Shown piece by piece: positions 40,101-52,917 of a stretch of 64,000 nt of DNA (position 1 is the first letter of the stretch; the number at the start of each line of letters is the position of its first letter). The stretch is from Anarhynchus alexandrinus (lineage: Eukaryota; Chordata; Aves; Charadriiformes; Charadriidae): assembly GCA_008711295.1 (NCBI GenBank), contig VUYV01000192.1, positions 1,629,514 through 1,693,513 of the forward strand. The letters are read 5' to 3'. The position numbers were made by a program, and so were the translations under genes. The notes under the pieces are model-generated. The model did no database searches, had not been told where the DNA came from, and saw only the letters and a list, made by a program, of their open reading frames with translations.

Positions 40101-40571
40101 CTATTATTTTGGATGACGCAGCTCCAAAAAATCAACCATTAAGCTCCTTACAACTGCTCTTCTCAAATGTACTGCAGCCTAGAAGTGATTTCAGCATGAC
40201 AGGAGAAAATTTTCTGTCTTTATTCTCTTTCTGAGGGCAAAGTGACCAGGATGCTCTGTGGGTGTAGTTACCGTAAAGGGGCTGCTGCTTGTAGGGGGAA
40301 GTCTCTAGCACACCTTCAACTAATGAAGTGGATTCATTACTTTTTCAGAGCAGTTCCTGTATTAATCTAAGCAGAGCATGGTACACACCTGCCCCCCCCA
40401 CGCCACTGAGGAAGCAGTAATTGGCCTCATTTGCCAGAGACAGAAGAGGCTGTGTCTTGCGGCGTAGGTCTGCGTCATATGTGTTAGGAGCATGTTTGTA
40501 GGCTCATGGGTGCTGCAGAGGAGTACTGTAGGGAGCCTTTGCAGTTCTGATTAGAATTGGAATAAGCACAT

Positions 40572-40650
40572 AAAAAAAAAAAAACACCAAACACCAACAA
40601 ACAAACAAACAAAAAAAACCCCAACCCATAAACCAACAGAAAACCAGGTT
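40572..40650. repeat. A-rich tract with CAAA and CCAA units
   Basis: Poly(A) passing into ACACCAACAAACAAACAAAC and AAAACCCCAACCC. Very like the tract at 55070-55140. Confidence 0.85.
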
Positions 40651-42122
40651 GGAGTGAGGCCTGGCAGGATGAGGCCTGTGCAGGGTGTGCTGCTGCTTCT
40701 GAAGAGCTTCCCAAGGAATTTCGAAGCGCTTCTGTGGTGGGTGAACATTTCAGATGTTGCTTGGTATCAATCAGTTTGGAAAGGCTTTCTTCCCCTTGCC
40801 GTGTAAACCCGTGGGAAGAGGGGGTCTCTCTCTAGCGTAAACGCTGGCAGGGGGCAGCTTTGCACGCGATCCGTTGGGTCACGGTTTGTGAGACCAAATT
40901 TTGTCCGCACTGACAATTGCTCACCTCACTGAGGTTGCCTACAAATAAATGAGGGTCTATTTTAGCTGTGATTTCTAAGTATCTGCTGTAATACCGCCTG
41001 GGGGTTATTTATCCGATTTATTCAGAAGTGGCTTCTTTTGAAAAAGAGGAGAAGGTGAAGAGCTACAGCTTCCCGTGTAGTAGTAAATGCACGCTGTGTA
41101 TGCATGACAGTATAGGTCTCCAAGGTTTAGTGGATCTGGAATTATGCCATTTGTTTCACACTAATTGAAGCATGTGTCTACAAGTGTGCAGTGCAAAACA
41201 TAGGATAAATGGAGATCATAAAATAAGGGTACTGCATAACCTGTCTTGTTATTAGACAGCCAGTCACTTGCACAGCACCTGAAAATATGTGTTTTGTGAA
41301 GAAAAGCTGCTCTTTTCTGTGCATATGGGTGTATACATATTAGGCTAATAGGATTTATTTCTGCTAAGCCAGTCTGAGACAACACAGTCTTACAGCTTTT
41401 CAGGATCTTTCCTGTATGTCCCTTGTGTTTGTGAAAGATAGCACCTACTTTTTCAGTGCTTCTTGAATTGTGAGTCCAGAGTAACAAGTCTTAGACTTAA
41501 AGCTGCTCTATATGAGAGCAAGACATCTCAAAGAGTAAGCATGATTAAACTTAATTTGTTCATACACTGCGCTCTCTAGAAAAAGGTTTATATATTGTGC
41601 AGTTTCAAGAGACAGCTGCTGAGATGAGGCTGAACTTCGTCACAATTTAAAAGAACCTGAGTGGTACTGGAAAGAACGGGTACGTCTCTACCTGGCAGAA
41701 ACATTCAGTGCAATACGTAGGTTAAAGTAATGTGGCCATTAGTGTAATTTGTCATTACATTACATTAATTACCATGGTGTACATGAGATCTCATTGTAAA
41801 TGTTTTCAAGGAAGGGAATTAATGCATTTTTGTTATCTGAAGTTTGGTTTCACCAGCCAAGGCAAATAGATCTGTGCTATTGACTTTGGGATCAGACATT
41901 TATATGACACTTCTGTCGGTTTTAAAATAAAAAAATCTTTTCATTAAGTCCTTTATTTTCATTGTTATGTCTACAGTATGGCTGCGGTGTATTGAGCTAT
42001 ACAAGTGAGTAGGAAAAAAATGAGCAACTTAGTTATTTTCTAGAGATATCAAACCATTAAGAGAGAAAACACTTTGCCTGATCTCTGCAAACCACTGAGG
42101 CATCCTCTCACAGACATGAGGG

Positions 42123-42140
42123 AAAAAAAAAAAAAAAAAA
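42123..42140. repeat. Poly(A) run followed by purine tract
   Basis: Eighteen A followed by GGAGGGGTGGGAGGG. No retroposed gene body is recognisable upstream, so it is not called a processed pseudogene tail. Confidence 0.85.
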
Positions 42141-42559
42141 GGAGGGGTGGGAGGGAAACAAGGAAAAAAACGAAACAAACCCAAGCCCAAAACACATTTT
42201 CTCTCTGTCTGTACGCTTCAGTGCTTAACAAGTAGTGTATGCTTTTTAGACATGATTCACAAGGCAGATTCATGTGCAAGTGACCCTAGGTACAGCAGTG
42301 GGGGTGGATCTGGATCATGTAAGGCCAGTGCAGAATGTGGGAGAACATCTCCCCCCCACTCCCCAGTAAGCAATGTCAAATCAAAATGTTTACATTGCAG
42401 TTTTATTGTTAACGCAAGAAGAGACCTGAGTCAAACTAAAGGTCCATTTAATCTTATATTCTTTCTACAACAGCAGTTAGTACCTGATACTTAAGGAAAG
42501 AGGGTAAGAATGAGGACAAAGAGAGGCAGACCTGCAAGCACTACTTTGGGGTCTTCTTG

Positions 42560-42950
42560 AGTAGGGGTAGTATTTGAACCATCGTGGTCGGAGCAGCCAG
42601 TGGCGTTACTCTGTGACTTTGCCTTTGAACCTATTTACACATTGCCTCTGTGATAGTGAGTCTCCATGATTTAATTGTGTACTGCATGGAAAAGTACTTC
42701 TCTTTTTTTCTTTGTTTTAAGCTTCCTACCTAATGAACAGGTACACTATCAAATTATTGGGATGCAAGGAAAAAAATTACTCATAGGCAATTTCTCTCTT
42801 TTATAGCCCTCCAGCTTATCTAATCGTTGTTATCACTTTTCCAGTCTGAAAAATCCTAATTCTCTCTGTGTAAGGTTATTCTATACCTTTAAGCACCATT
42901 GTTGCCATTCTTGTTACCTTTTCTGTACTTTTTTTTTTTGAAAAAAAACC
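42560..42950 (-). mobile_element. Ancient CR1-like LINE remnant, antisense
   Basis: On the minus strand this reads as the C-terminal pol region of an old CR1/L3-like element. Read on the plus strand, the diagnostic antisense motifs appear in the expected order: 'AGTGAGTCTCCATGATTTAA' near 42656-42676, 'GGAAAAGTACTTCTCTTTT' near 42688, 'TTTATAGCCCTCCAGCTTAT' near 42801, 'CAGTCTGAAAAATCCTAAT' near 42843, 'TTATTCTATACCTTTAA' near 42876 and 'TTGTTACCTTTTCTGTAC' near 42911. These mirror the sense-strand blocks 'GTACAGAAAAGG', 'GATTAGG...TATGGAA' and 'CTATAAA' of the family. No open frame survives. Just downstream is a T-run/A-run junction and an A/C-rich tract. Family identification is by recalled similarity; the exact subfamily and both borders are uncertain. 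Confidence 0.75.
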
Positions 42951-43010
42951 CAAAACAAAACCCAAACACAAAAACCAATCCACAAACAAAACCAAACCAT
43001 ATAAATAAAA
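42941..43010. repeat. A/C-rich tract
   Basis: A T-run/A-run junction continues into AAACCCAAAACAAAACCCAA-type sequence, directly beside the antisense CR1 remnant. Confidence 0.8.
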
Positions 43011-43895
43011 GGATTCATTTGGAAGAAAAGTTCATTATAAAGGTCAACTCAAAGCAGAAGTTAGCCCAACTCCACAACTGAAAGATGACAAAAGTATAAG
43101 TATGAGAAAATAGGTGCTGTCAGGTGCTTGCTTTCAAATCTTAAGTCACTGGTCAGAAGCATTAGAGATATCGTAATGTTTTCTCTTGGCTAATAGAAAA
43201 TAAAAAGCAGAAAGATTTGTGAAAGTCAAAATGGAAGCTATTATCAACCTGCTATATGAACTTTTTGCTTGTTTCGCTCTCATGCCTTTATATTTATTTC
43301 AAATGGGTTGATTGTAGAAGCTGATAAATGATCTGCTGTCAGTTGTAGTCCATTGTGTTTGTCATCAGTGTAAGTTCATTGCAGTCAGTGATGAAATTTC
43401 ACCTGCTGTGTGAGAGAAAATAAAATGCACAGTTGTGGTCGTAATTAGGGTTGAAAATCAATAGTAAAAGATGTAAAAATGAGAAAGATGGTAAAAGAGA
43501 AAATGAGGAGAAAACTGTGAAAATAGAATTAACTGGGGACAAATAAGAACAGTGAATGCAGAGAAATATTGGAGGAAATGGAACATTAATCCAAGGTGGA
43601 ACAACTACAACCACTATTTGCAAGAGGCTTCATTTTGAGTATAAGAAAGAATGTCTTTTCTAGTCAAAAATCTCTCTTCCTGTGGTGGTATGTGTATGCG
43701 TGTGAACAGAAAATGGAGCTGCTAATGGTGTCTTGAAGATCTTCACATTTTTTCTGCTTCAATCCCTTGGTGGCCGCCATCCTGGAAAATGAAGGACTTG
43801 GATGAAACTCACTTTAGAATTCAGGAGGGGATGTCCCTGAACTAGTGAGAGAGCAGCATGTCACAGTACAGTTCACAACAAAGAACGCTGCACCT

Positions 43896-43919
43896 ATTTT
43901 TATTTATTTATTTATTTAT
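43896..43919. repeat. (ATTT)n microsatellite
   Basis: About five uninterrupted TTTA/ATTT units after a T-run. A third short run of the same type is at 48763-48780. Confidence 0.9.
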
Positions 43920-46900
43920 CTTAAAACTATTCATTTTACAGCCTTTGAGGCAAAGTATCTGGGGGTTTGGATATGACCAGATGGCTGAGCACTGAGTAGT
44001 CTTCTTCTAAGTCACTCTTAAAAAGCACCTGTACTAAAAGGGTGGAAAATTGAAAATTCTTGTTGGCTCCGCAGGGGATGACTTGTGTTTGGTTTTGATG
44101 GAGTGGAATATCTTTGACTATAGCTGATTATGAAAGGGCTTATTACTGGCTAGGGACTAGAAAAGGCAAAGCATTTCATTCTCTGCTTTTCTTAGCTTTC
44201 ACCTCGAGAGCATCAGCTTAGGAAATAGTGTGCCGGAATGTCAAAGAAATGCTCAGGCAGTTTATTCTTTTTGTTTTATCTTTCTCTAAATATCAAAAGC
44301 CTTGGTCATAGAAAAGACAGTCTTTCTCTTTAATAAGACTATTTCCAGTACAAAGCTGGTACAATATGACAGGCAAATACAATAACCTAATTAAAGCATC
44401 TTCTGAATAACACACAAATGTGTGAAATGTTTTCTCCTAAATAAATAGCCTTCAGTAAGGTATGTGTACTGTTCTTAGTTCTTGTACCGCATTCTCATAT
44501 CGCTTTGAAACTACATCTGCTATATTTTAAATAGTAACCAACAAAGTATGACAAGATGGCAGAATAGTTTAATATCATGCCCTTTGTCTGCCCAGGGAGC
44601 ACGAAAGAAAAATAAAGCAAATGGCTAGCATAAGGGTTGAGCATGTTATTCTCTCAATGCAAACAAAACATCAGTGGTATAATATAGAGATAAAAAATGA
44701 ATCCTTGTGCACTGAATTGGCTATTTTCTAGAAGCTCTTGTTGGAAATTCTTTCTGATGTTAGTTAAGGAAGATTTACTTTCCGCTTAAGTTATCAGCCA
44801 TCAGCTTCCTAATGCACAAATCCACAAGAAAGTAACATCTCGCAGGTGTTCGTGAACTCTTTTTGAAGGGACAATAAATCTATCAAACAGCTGACTTTGT
44901 AGAGCTTTGGTATATGTCATGTTAAGCAAAGGTATCCAACAAACAAAAAGACTTTATGTGGGTTTTGTAGAAATGCACAAAGACTAGATGACGTCTGACG
45001 CTGCATGCGCTTGTCAGGGGTGTATGAGAACAAAAAGGAGGCAGACAGCTGTTCAGAGCTCAGTTCAGCAAACACTACCCACAAAGAGCAATGTTTGCTT
45101 TTACATCTGGGCATACAGGCTTCTTAAGGCAGAGAAGTCTATGGAACTACAATAACATCCAGCGGGGCTCCCTGCTCCTGCAGACATAGCAATACTTGCT
45201 ACGCAGAATGAAGAAGATGTGGTTAGGGCAGTATTAGATCTTTGTCATACCTGTCTATGGAAAGTTTGTGGGCTTCTCTGGTTTGCATATCTAAAAATGT
45301 CCTGTAGTTACTACGGAATAGAAACAACTTCAAATCCAAAGCTTCTCTTGGCTTCAATGAGGCTGTGGGTTCGGGTGTCTTTTGAGTCAGTATGTCCCTT
45401 GTGCATCTGTGCGCGCCCCTTGCTGCCAGACAAGATTAAATTGAATTCTCGAGCTGAGTATTCGGCAGTCTACAGCACTGCTTAAATGTAGATCTGAGCC
45501 TATTCTCAAGCCCCAGCTTGCTCATCACCAGTGTTGTTTATGCACAAGCCTACGTTAAAGTGTGGATTTAGGCAAAGCTCCAGAGCACACCCAAGGGCAA
45601 CAGCCCAACTATGCCCGGCTCCCGAGCAGAGAGTGGAGCTCGTTAGTGCTGGCAGGATGGGCTGGATACGGTGGAGGACACGTGTGCTACCTACAGCCCT
45701 GTCCAGCAGCACGCGTCCTGCTGTCGGGTAACCCGAAGGACAGGGAAGATGGGCTACAACTGAACCATTAGCCAACAACGTGGGTGGAAAACATGCACGC
45801 CACAAGTCCCCTCATGCTAATCTCTGTCTTTTCACCTTCTGGTGGAGATACGGCAGATGACAACCGTGCATCTGTAAGACTGAAGCTCCAAGCCTCTCAC
45901 TCCACTGCACGTTCCACAGTCCAGCACTCCACTCATTACACACACTATTTTTTTATTTTTATTTTTTTTTCAAAAATAGCATTGACAATCAGCAAGAAAT
46001 CCATTTGCTGTACAAAACTCGACTCCCACATGGTATGAATTGGAAAGTAATTTAATATTTTGGATGGTAATGGTGTGCTTTTACCCCGAATGGTGGAGTA
46101 AGTGGCTTCCATATATAAATAGGTAGCATTTAATATTTACATGGTATTGTTAAGTGTCAGGATGTAAAACTAATGGGAAGGTTGAAAGAGGGGGGAGGAA
46201 GGATTGGCACAGTATTGTTCACTTAGTGTACAGAACACAGCCCTCTAAAACCTCGGTAGGAGTCTAATCTGCTAGTTATGGGGGGAAAAAAAATTATATA
46301 ACTAGCTATATCCACAAAATTAATTGCTCAGCCTTCTCAAATTGAAAGTTGGCTTAAAAATCAAGAGGATTTAAAAATAAAATACTTCAATTTTTCTATT
46401 CTTCTAGCTTTGGATTATTTTAAGGTGTTCTTGTCTTATTTTCAGGCTTTTCCTTGTCACTAGAAGCTCTTGAACCTGATTGGATTTTTAAAGGAAAAAA
46501 ATAATTAAAATTGTCTACTACAATACTGTGAGATTAGGGTTACAATTTTTGAGAGTTGATAATGCAGTTTTGATTTGATTACAAACAGCTGGAATTTAAA
46601 ATTTTCAGGGCAAGAATTAAGTGAGAATAGAAACAAAAATACTCAGTAAATGAAAGGAAGGGCACGTGCAATCTTCAAAAAGCTTGAAAAACATAGACCC
46701 GGTTCCTCGGCTGATGTAAACTGCCATAGACCAGCAAAGCTTTCATTAGCTGAAGAGTCCTGTCCCAGTGATCATCAGCCAATCTTGACCCAGTGAAAGA
46801 CCTGAACTGTATTTCTGCTTTGCAGAAGGAACCCTCGGAAAATTTGTAGTGTCTTATTAGGAGCATCATAAGGATTTTGGATGTCCTGAGCACGCTGCAC

Positions 46901-47438
46901 GCACCTAGAATAACTGTATTACGTGGGAAGTGGTGCTGGTCTCATTGCCGTTGCCGTGTTTGGTCCCTCTGTGGGTGTGGACATTCAGCATCACGCCTAC
47001 CCCACGCTGCTGAAAGGTTTTGAGAGGTGTCTGTGACCAAGGTGCCGTGTCTTAAAACAGGACTATAACCTGGACTCGAGCTGCAAAGAGGAATCATTTT
47101 AAGGAAAGTGTCCCCTTAGGTAATCTGGGAGAGGCAGTTCTTAAGTAACTGATTTGAATTTGTAGGAGTGGATAGTGTTTATGCCTCCTCTCTGAACAAG
47201 TTTTTTTTTTAATCCAAATAAATGTATCCTGAAACATTTTCACTTTTTTCTATAAGCCATAAAGCACATAGCGATAAGCTTTAATGACCATATCATAAAA
47301 TGTTTCCCTGCAGATGTACGGAAATCTCTTCCAAGTTACAGAACTGAGTGTATAGACTGTAGGGTTTTGTTCTGAGCTGATTCAAGGGGCAAATTAACAT
47401 GTAAAACTGGGGAGAGGAGAGAGTTTTTGAACGCCAAA

Positions 47439-47520
47439 CTCTCAGCTGGTGTAAATTAACACAGACCTTCATGTTTCGTAGGAACTTATGTGACTTACAC
47501 GAGCTAAGGATCTGATTCAC
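47439..47520. repeat. Ancient dispersed repeat remnant with palindromic core
   Basis: The left arm CTCAGCTGGTGTAAATTAAC and the right arm GACTTACACGAGCTAAGGAT are imperfect reverse complements around a centre near 47475. It shares the left-arm word with the remnant at 3601 and ends in 'GGATCTGATTC', like the start of the copy at 63.4 kb. No open frame of interest; the frame at 47293-47520 on the minus strand overlaps it by chance. Confidence 0.5.
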
Positions 47521-48099
47521 AATTTAAATATTTCCTTGCACAATAAAGGAGTATCCTGTAAAATATCCTGATAAATTGCATTTTTAGGCTTAAATATCTC
47601 TAGGAAGATAGGAGGGAACTCCAAAACCTACTGCCACCCACAAGAGTGGTGTTTGTAGCAAATATTTCCAGGCAGTTGTGCTCCTAAATTCAATTACACT
47701 GGTGGCTGCAGCATAGATCCTGGTGGACGATCACCCACATCATAAAAAGTGCAGGTCATTTGCAACAACTGAGCAAAACTGTCATTTTCTGCCTAAAAGA
47801 AGCTGGGGCTAAGCTAAGGCAGAAAATAAATCCTCTGTGACTCATAAAGAGAGCGCTTTTTTAGGTCAGGTCAAGAACAAAGACATTGGCAGCGCAATGC
47901 TGAGAGGCTTATAGTGGTATATCCCTAAGGACAACTCCCGACACCAATAGGAATTTTTTTTTCATGATGGGGTGAATGGTTTTTGAATGGATTTGTAAAT
48001 GCCCTTAAAATAATCAGTTTATTCAGTTAGCAAATTCTCCTTTAAATATGGAAGGAATTTTTTTCTTTTCCCAAATATGCTGTTTAGTCTCTGTAGCAG

Positions 48100-48240
48100 G
48101 AGGGAGAAAGAAAGAGATGGCTCTCGGAACAGGGACAGAGTAAATGCTCTGGGGAGGGTGAGACAGAGAGAACGCCGCCGCTGCCCTCCCCTCTGCCACA
48201 CGCAGCCACACGCACTCTCTTAGCACTCTGCAGCTGCAGT
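48100..48240. other. Small GC/purine-rich patch
   Basis: A purine-rich stretch (GGAGGGAGAAAGAAAGAGATGG) is followed by a short CpG-containing segment (AACGCCGCCGCTGCCCTCCCC) and repeated CACACGCA words. On the minus strand the composition resembles a 5' untranslated leader. Three overlapping minus-strand frames cross it but none is recognisable. Confidence 0.25.
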
Positions 48241-49730
48241 TTCTTCGGTATTGAATAGGGGATGGAACGGCCTTCCACCTTTAAGTCAAGGTGTTTGCTA
48301 CTACTATTGGAATTAAATTATAATTTTGCCTTCAAGTTCAGGTTTTCTTGTGAGTCTTGTTATTTTTGTGAGTGTTCTCTTGCAGAAAATATCCAGAATT
48401 GAACAGCTGCTTTCCTAATTTCCCCCACGTTACATTTTGCAATTATTTTTTTCTTTGCAAAAACAGCGTGCTTGGGTTTTCCTATCAAATCCCGTGGTGC
48501 TCAGTAACAGGAACCATCTCATGGTGTATTTGCAGCGGATCTGCATGTTAACGGCTAATACTAACCTAACGCAGATGGGAGGTGGTAAAATCTTTCCCAG
48601 GAAGAGAGGTAGGAGAGAGTGCAAGAAAGCATGGTGTGCTTGCCTGTTTTAGTCCAAGACCTCTTTTGGCCTTGGGTTTTGGATTCAGTTCACCCTGGAA
48701 TTATAATTATTTTTTAGAAAAAAATTTAAGACAACAGTTTCAGGTTACTTGCTACCTTAACATTTTATTTATTTATTTTTCCTGAAGTACTGCTGTGGAC
48801 TCACGGTTGTATACGTATAAACCTTACTCATCCTTCCACTTTTTGAACAAAGTTTAGAGCTGGCCAGTTTCAGGCTTGACAATGCACTCCCTTTCCTGCC
48901 CAAGCTGTTCCTTCCACACAAACTCCATACTTCCCCATGAATGGGTCGCTAGGAATACCCTTCATTTCTGAGCTCCAGAAAAGTGTCACAAAGTCCACAG
49001 ATTGCAAACGGCCGGTGGAAACCTGACTCCGTGACTTGCGCTCTATGGGAGGCAGATGAGGATCGAGGGGCTGTTCTGGGAATGTAGTACATAGGCAAAA
49101 TAAACCTCACGGGATTGAGAGATCTCTCCCATCCCTCTGGATTTCTGCGACATGTCTGACAGCGGGCTACTTTAGAAGTGTGTGTCATCTCATACAGCTC
49201 AGTGTGAGTGTCTTCCTTTGAATCTTTGTTGGTCAAGAGATGAAAATGGAATTGTACAAATTGCACGTGAGTTACCTAGAAGAGTTTGCTCTTAAGAGGT
49301 ATTATAGCTCTTCTAACACACCAAATTCAGGGAAATCGTGAACGCTCAGGAGTTCATGACCAAATAGGAGACAGGCGGGAACCTCCCTGGGTCACAGCTA
49401 AATAAAACCGTTCCATCAGTTGTGCCAGTGGTGATCTCTCAAGGCAGCCTGACTTGCTGTCTCTGCAGGTTCCTATGGGCGTTTGGCATGCGTGTGGTTG
49501 GGTCTAAACTTTGCTTGGAGGAAGTGAGCTTAAGCCTTTTTGAGCATCTAAGGTAAACTTTTGAAAAGTGTTCCACATGCCCGGACTGCGGAATAAATGC
49601 AAAAATGCACTGTGAGGAAAGAAAGTCTTTCCACAATTTTCAGTCTGGGCTGGACCGAGGTGTACTGTAAATCTAACATGAAGTCCTTTTTAGCTGGAGA
49701 GCTTCAGATGTAAGCAGCCAAACTTTTGAA

Positions 49731-49775
49731 TCCTAATGAATCCTCATGAATCCTAATGAATCCTTGTGAATCTTT
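49731..49775. repeat. 10-bp tandem repeat, about 4.5 copies
   Basis: Unit TCCTAATGAA: copies at 49731-49740, 49741-49750 (TCCTCATGAA), 49751-49760 and 49761-49770 (TCCTTGTGAA), then a decaying fifth. A minisatellite-like expansion that could be polymorphic in length. Confidence 0.9.
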
Positions 49776-52700
49776 GAAGCTTTGCCCATCATTAATCAGC
49801 GCATCCATGAAAAAATATTCCAGGCATACGCACCATATGTACATGCATGTGCTTCTGTAACTATTAATAACACCAGCAATATTGTCATCTCAATATGATT
49901 ATAATCCATACCTTATGGAATTGCCTTCCTAGTGTTTGAGGTTTAAGAAATTAGATCCCCATCTCCATTGTATAAACATTTTAAAAGCATCACCTAGTTG
50001 CAAAGTATTCCCCAAATACATGTTTCTCTTTGAAGATATTCCTACTAACGATGTGTTATTAGTGTGAAGGGCCAAATTATCTACTCATCTAATTGGTTCA
50101 GCTCCACTGTGCCACAGAATTTGACATTATCATTTCTCAGGGTCTAACATAATTCATACAAAAGATCAATTTGTTATACTTATCATGTTAGTATAGAGCA
50201 CCCTTAATAACAGGACATTTTATGCGGCATTAGCTTTCCAGCATTTTTAGTGCAGAGAAAATATATTTTTTTTCTTAGAGCTAATTTAGGCAGCTCTTAT
50301 TCAAATGTTTTTGCTCCTCTGCTTTTATAAATTAACTAATTTAATTGTATTGTAAATATTTATCTTCCATAAATTAATGGGGAATCAAAATTAATTAGGT
50401 TGAAAAATATGAATTGCCATTCAATATCCCATTTAAACATATAAAAAATTAACAGCATAATTTTTCTGTTCTGCTCTCTGCATGTGAAAGCTAGCCAGTG
50501 TAAACCTCCAGATATGGTTTCCTTGTTCTCAGTTGTCATTATGCGCAGGCCTCTTTTGACAAGTTTTTGACACATTGCTCTTCCATCAGGTTCCTTACTT
50601 TCGATTGTGGAATGACAAGTCTATTTTGTGGCGGTGTGAAATGAACCATGTACTGCTACCGCTGTCTCATGTCTCATAATGGAAGGTTCACAGCATGGAC
50701 AATTGGGAATTTCTCCAGGCAGGGGAAAAGCACTTATTTTCAACCCCTAGCTTTAATCAATCAAGGAGAAACTGGAAATCACTGTAAAGTAATGAATGTC
50801 AATTTATGTACATGCTATTGATTTTTAGAAATTTAATGCTCTGTTTCCCTATTTTATGTTGACCTTATGAAGCTTAAAGATGAACACAAAAGGTGAATAT
50901 TCTTGAGACAGAATTGGTTTTCCCCTGGAAATAGGAACAAAAGATTTCGTACCTTCTGTGTATGGAGAAAAAAAAAAGAGAGAGGGGGTCATCTGGAATT
51001 TAGGCAAAGGGCTGTACCAAGTCAAGGGATTGGAGAAAACAGGGGCCCGTTATTAAATCCATTCGTTGCGAAATGGACAAAACCATTCTTGCAAGACACA
51101 TCCCAGTTGTTGTCTCCTTGGCATACTGAGGATTCGGGTTATTAAAATTCACCCTTTGGTTAAATGCACTCTTGATTTAACATTCGTTATTTTTATATAA
51201 AGTGTGAAGGTATTGTTTTGAATAATTCACTGTTCATCTACCTTGTAGTTTGCATGCTTTGTGCTCCTTCATAACGCTCTGACAGAGAGTGAGAGAGAGA
51301 TTAGTAAACATGACCCCAGAAGACCTCTGTAAGTGCCTGTCTGGCATAACTTATTGGCTTCACTTTCTCTGCTCCCAGGGTCGTTAGCTTCACTGGATAC
51401 ATTACCCACCAGTTTTGCTATTGCTTATCTTCACAAAGTTTACATCTCCCCGTTTTTTATTCCTAGATAAGAAACTCGGGCACTGTCAGTTAAAGTGTAC
51501 TCCCAGGAACTCACCCTCTCCCCTGCAGAGGAAGAAAGCAATGACTTCAGAGATTAGATAATTTGAACCTACGTTGAAAAACCCCATTCTCATAATGTTG
51601 TTTCTCTAGTTCCTCCGAAGCACAAAAAACAATTCCAGTAAGAAACTGAATGTTATGCTGGTGTTTTAATCAGTCACAACATTCTGCTCCTACAGAAGCA
51701 GTAAGAAAACACATACAGAATGTTTTGTTCACTCAGAGGATTTCTTGTTGATCTCCACTGTGTATTTGTACAAACCATCTCAGGGGATTTCTCATGTTAC
51801 TTCCCTGAATACACAGTAACAGGATTGCACAGGAAAAGTGCTGGTAGTAAGAGAATGCTCTTAAACAGCGTATTCTTCTACTACTCTGACTGGTGCAAAA
51901 ATTGAAGCCAGCTCTGAAAGACAGGTTTTTTCCCCTCTTTGCAATAGTTTTACAAATGAAATCACAATACTCCCTGAAATTACTAGTGCACTTGACTCCA
52001 CGATCAATTTACTCCATTTTCAATATAGACTTTGACAAGAATGATTTGTTTATGCTGTCACATGAATCAGTCTCAGTAAATTAGACCTGTCAAAGTTACT
52101 TTTTCTGCACAATACAGTTTGCTTTATTTTTGACACCTGTGCAGTTGGGAAAGCGATTGTAAATAGTGTGAAAACTTGAGTCAGAAGGTAAGCTATCTGC
52201 CTTTAGATCCTATTCCCCATGTTGAAAATACATTTCAGCAGTCCATGGGAGTATTTTTTACTTCATTTGGAATTGATAACTAATAATAACAAAAATGTCA
52301 CTGGAAGTTTGGATTTTGAATATACTACCTGTGTATGCTGAAATGCATATGAAAGTCAAACAAATGCACCTGTGGGAGTACACATGGAGCAGAACTTCCT
52401 ACTGGACAGAGATGTCACGTCACGGTCAAAGCATCTATGCAGCATGTCAACATAGCAGCATTAACTCCTTTTTTAAATTACTTTGCCCCCCTTTTATCAT
52501 TGCATTTTAGCTAAAATCAAGGTCTAGTTTGTGTCCTGGGGTTCAGCTGGACCTCATGCATAGTCTTGGCATCGGTGAACCTCAGTAAAATCTTCTCTGA
52601 GGTGAGCTCCCTCCCTGGTTTGAGGTCCTGCTGCCCTACATGGATTGGCAGGTTTCTTGTGGCTCGTCCTAGGTGGAAGGGAAGCGGCAGCTCGACACTA

Positions 52701-52900
52701 ATGGGCCCAAGCTTGTTCCTTCTGATGGCCTGATACAGGGGTAACCCAGATCAAAACTGAACCTTGACACTGAACTACACAGCATGCTTCGGGGTACTGA
52801 AGGAGAATAATTGTAATGATAATTTCTTATGATAACAAAACACCATTTAATCTGTTTATGGAAATTAGAGTTGTTTTATGGTATTAGTTACTATCAAGCC

Positions 52901-52917
52901 AAAAAAAAAAAAAAAAA
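52901..52917. repeat. Poly(A) run
   Basis: Seventeen A. No gene-like sequence precedes it. Confidence 0.9.

Larger units (their letters stand above)
37161..42559. other. Non-coding DNA
   Basis: Holds the A-rich tract at 40572 and the poly(A)/purine run at 42123. A pyrimidine-rich stretch is at 39708-39745, and a G-rich stretch with three G-runs at 38880-38896. The region 39940-40110 is moderately GC-rich with no supportable exon. Confidence 0.55.
43011..48099. other. Non-coding DNA
   Basis: The region 45380-45900 is somewhat GC-richer, with overlapping unrecognised frames on both strands (longest 99 codons, 45506-45805 minus). The palindromic remnant at 47439 is listed separately. Confidence 0.55.

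Noticed and set aside
42123..42140. Poly(A) run as a possible processed-pseudogene tail
   Set aside because: No gene-like sequence precedes it and no flanking direct repeat is visible.
43930..43965. MIR-like word (CATTTTACAGCCTTTGAGGCAA)
   Set aside because: Only one block; no further MIR blocks in order on either side.
52531..52560. GTGTCCTGGGGTTCAGCTGG, reminiscent of an avian retroviral LTR start
   Set aside because: Similarity stops after about 20 bases; no LTR end, polyadenylation pattern or second copy.
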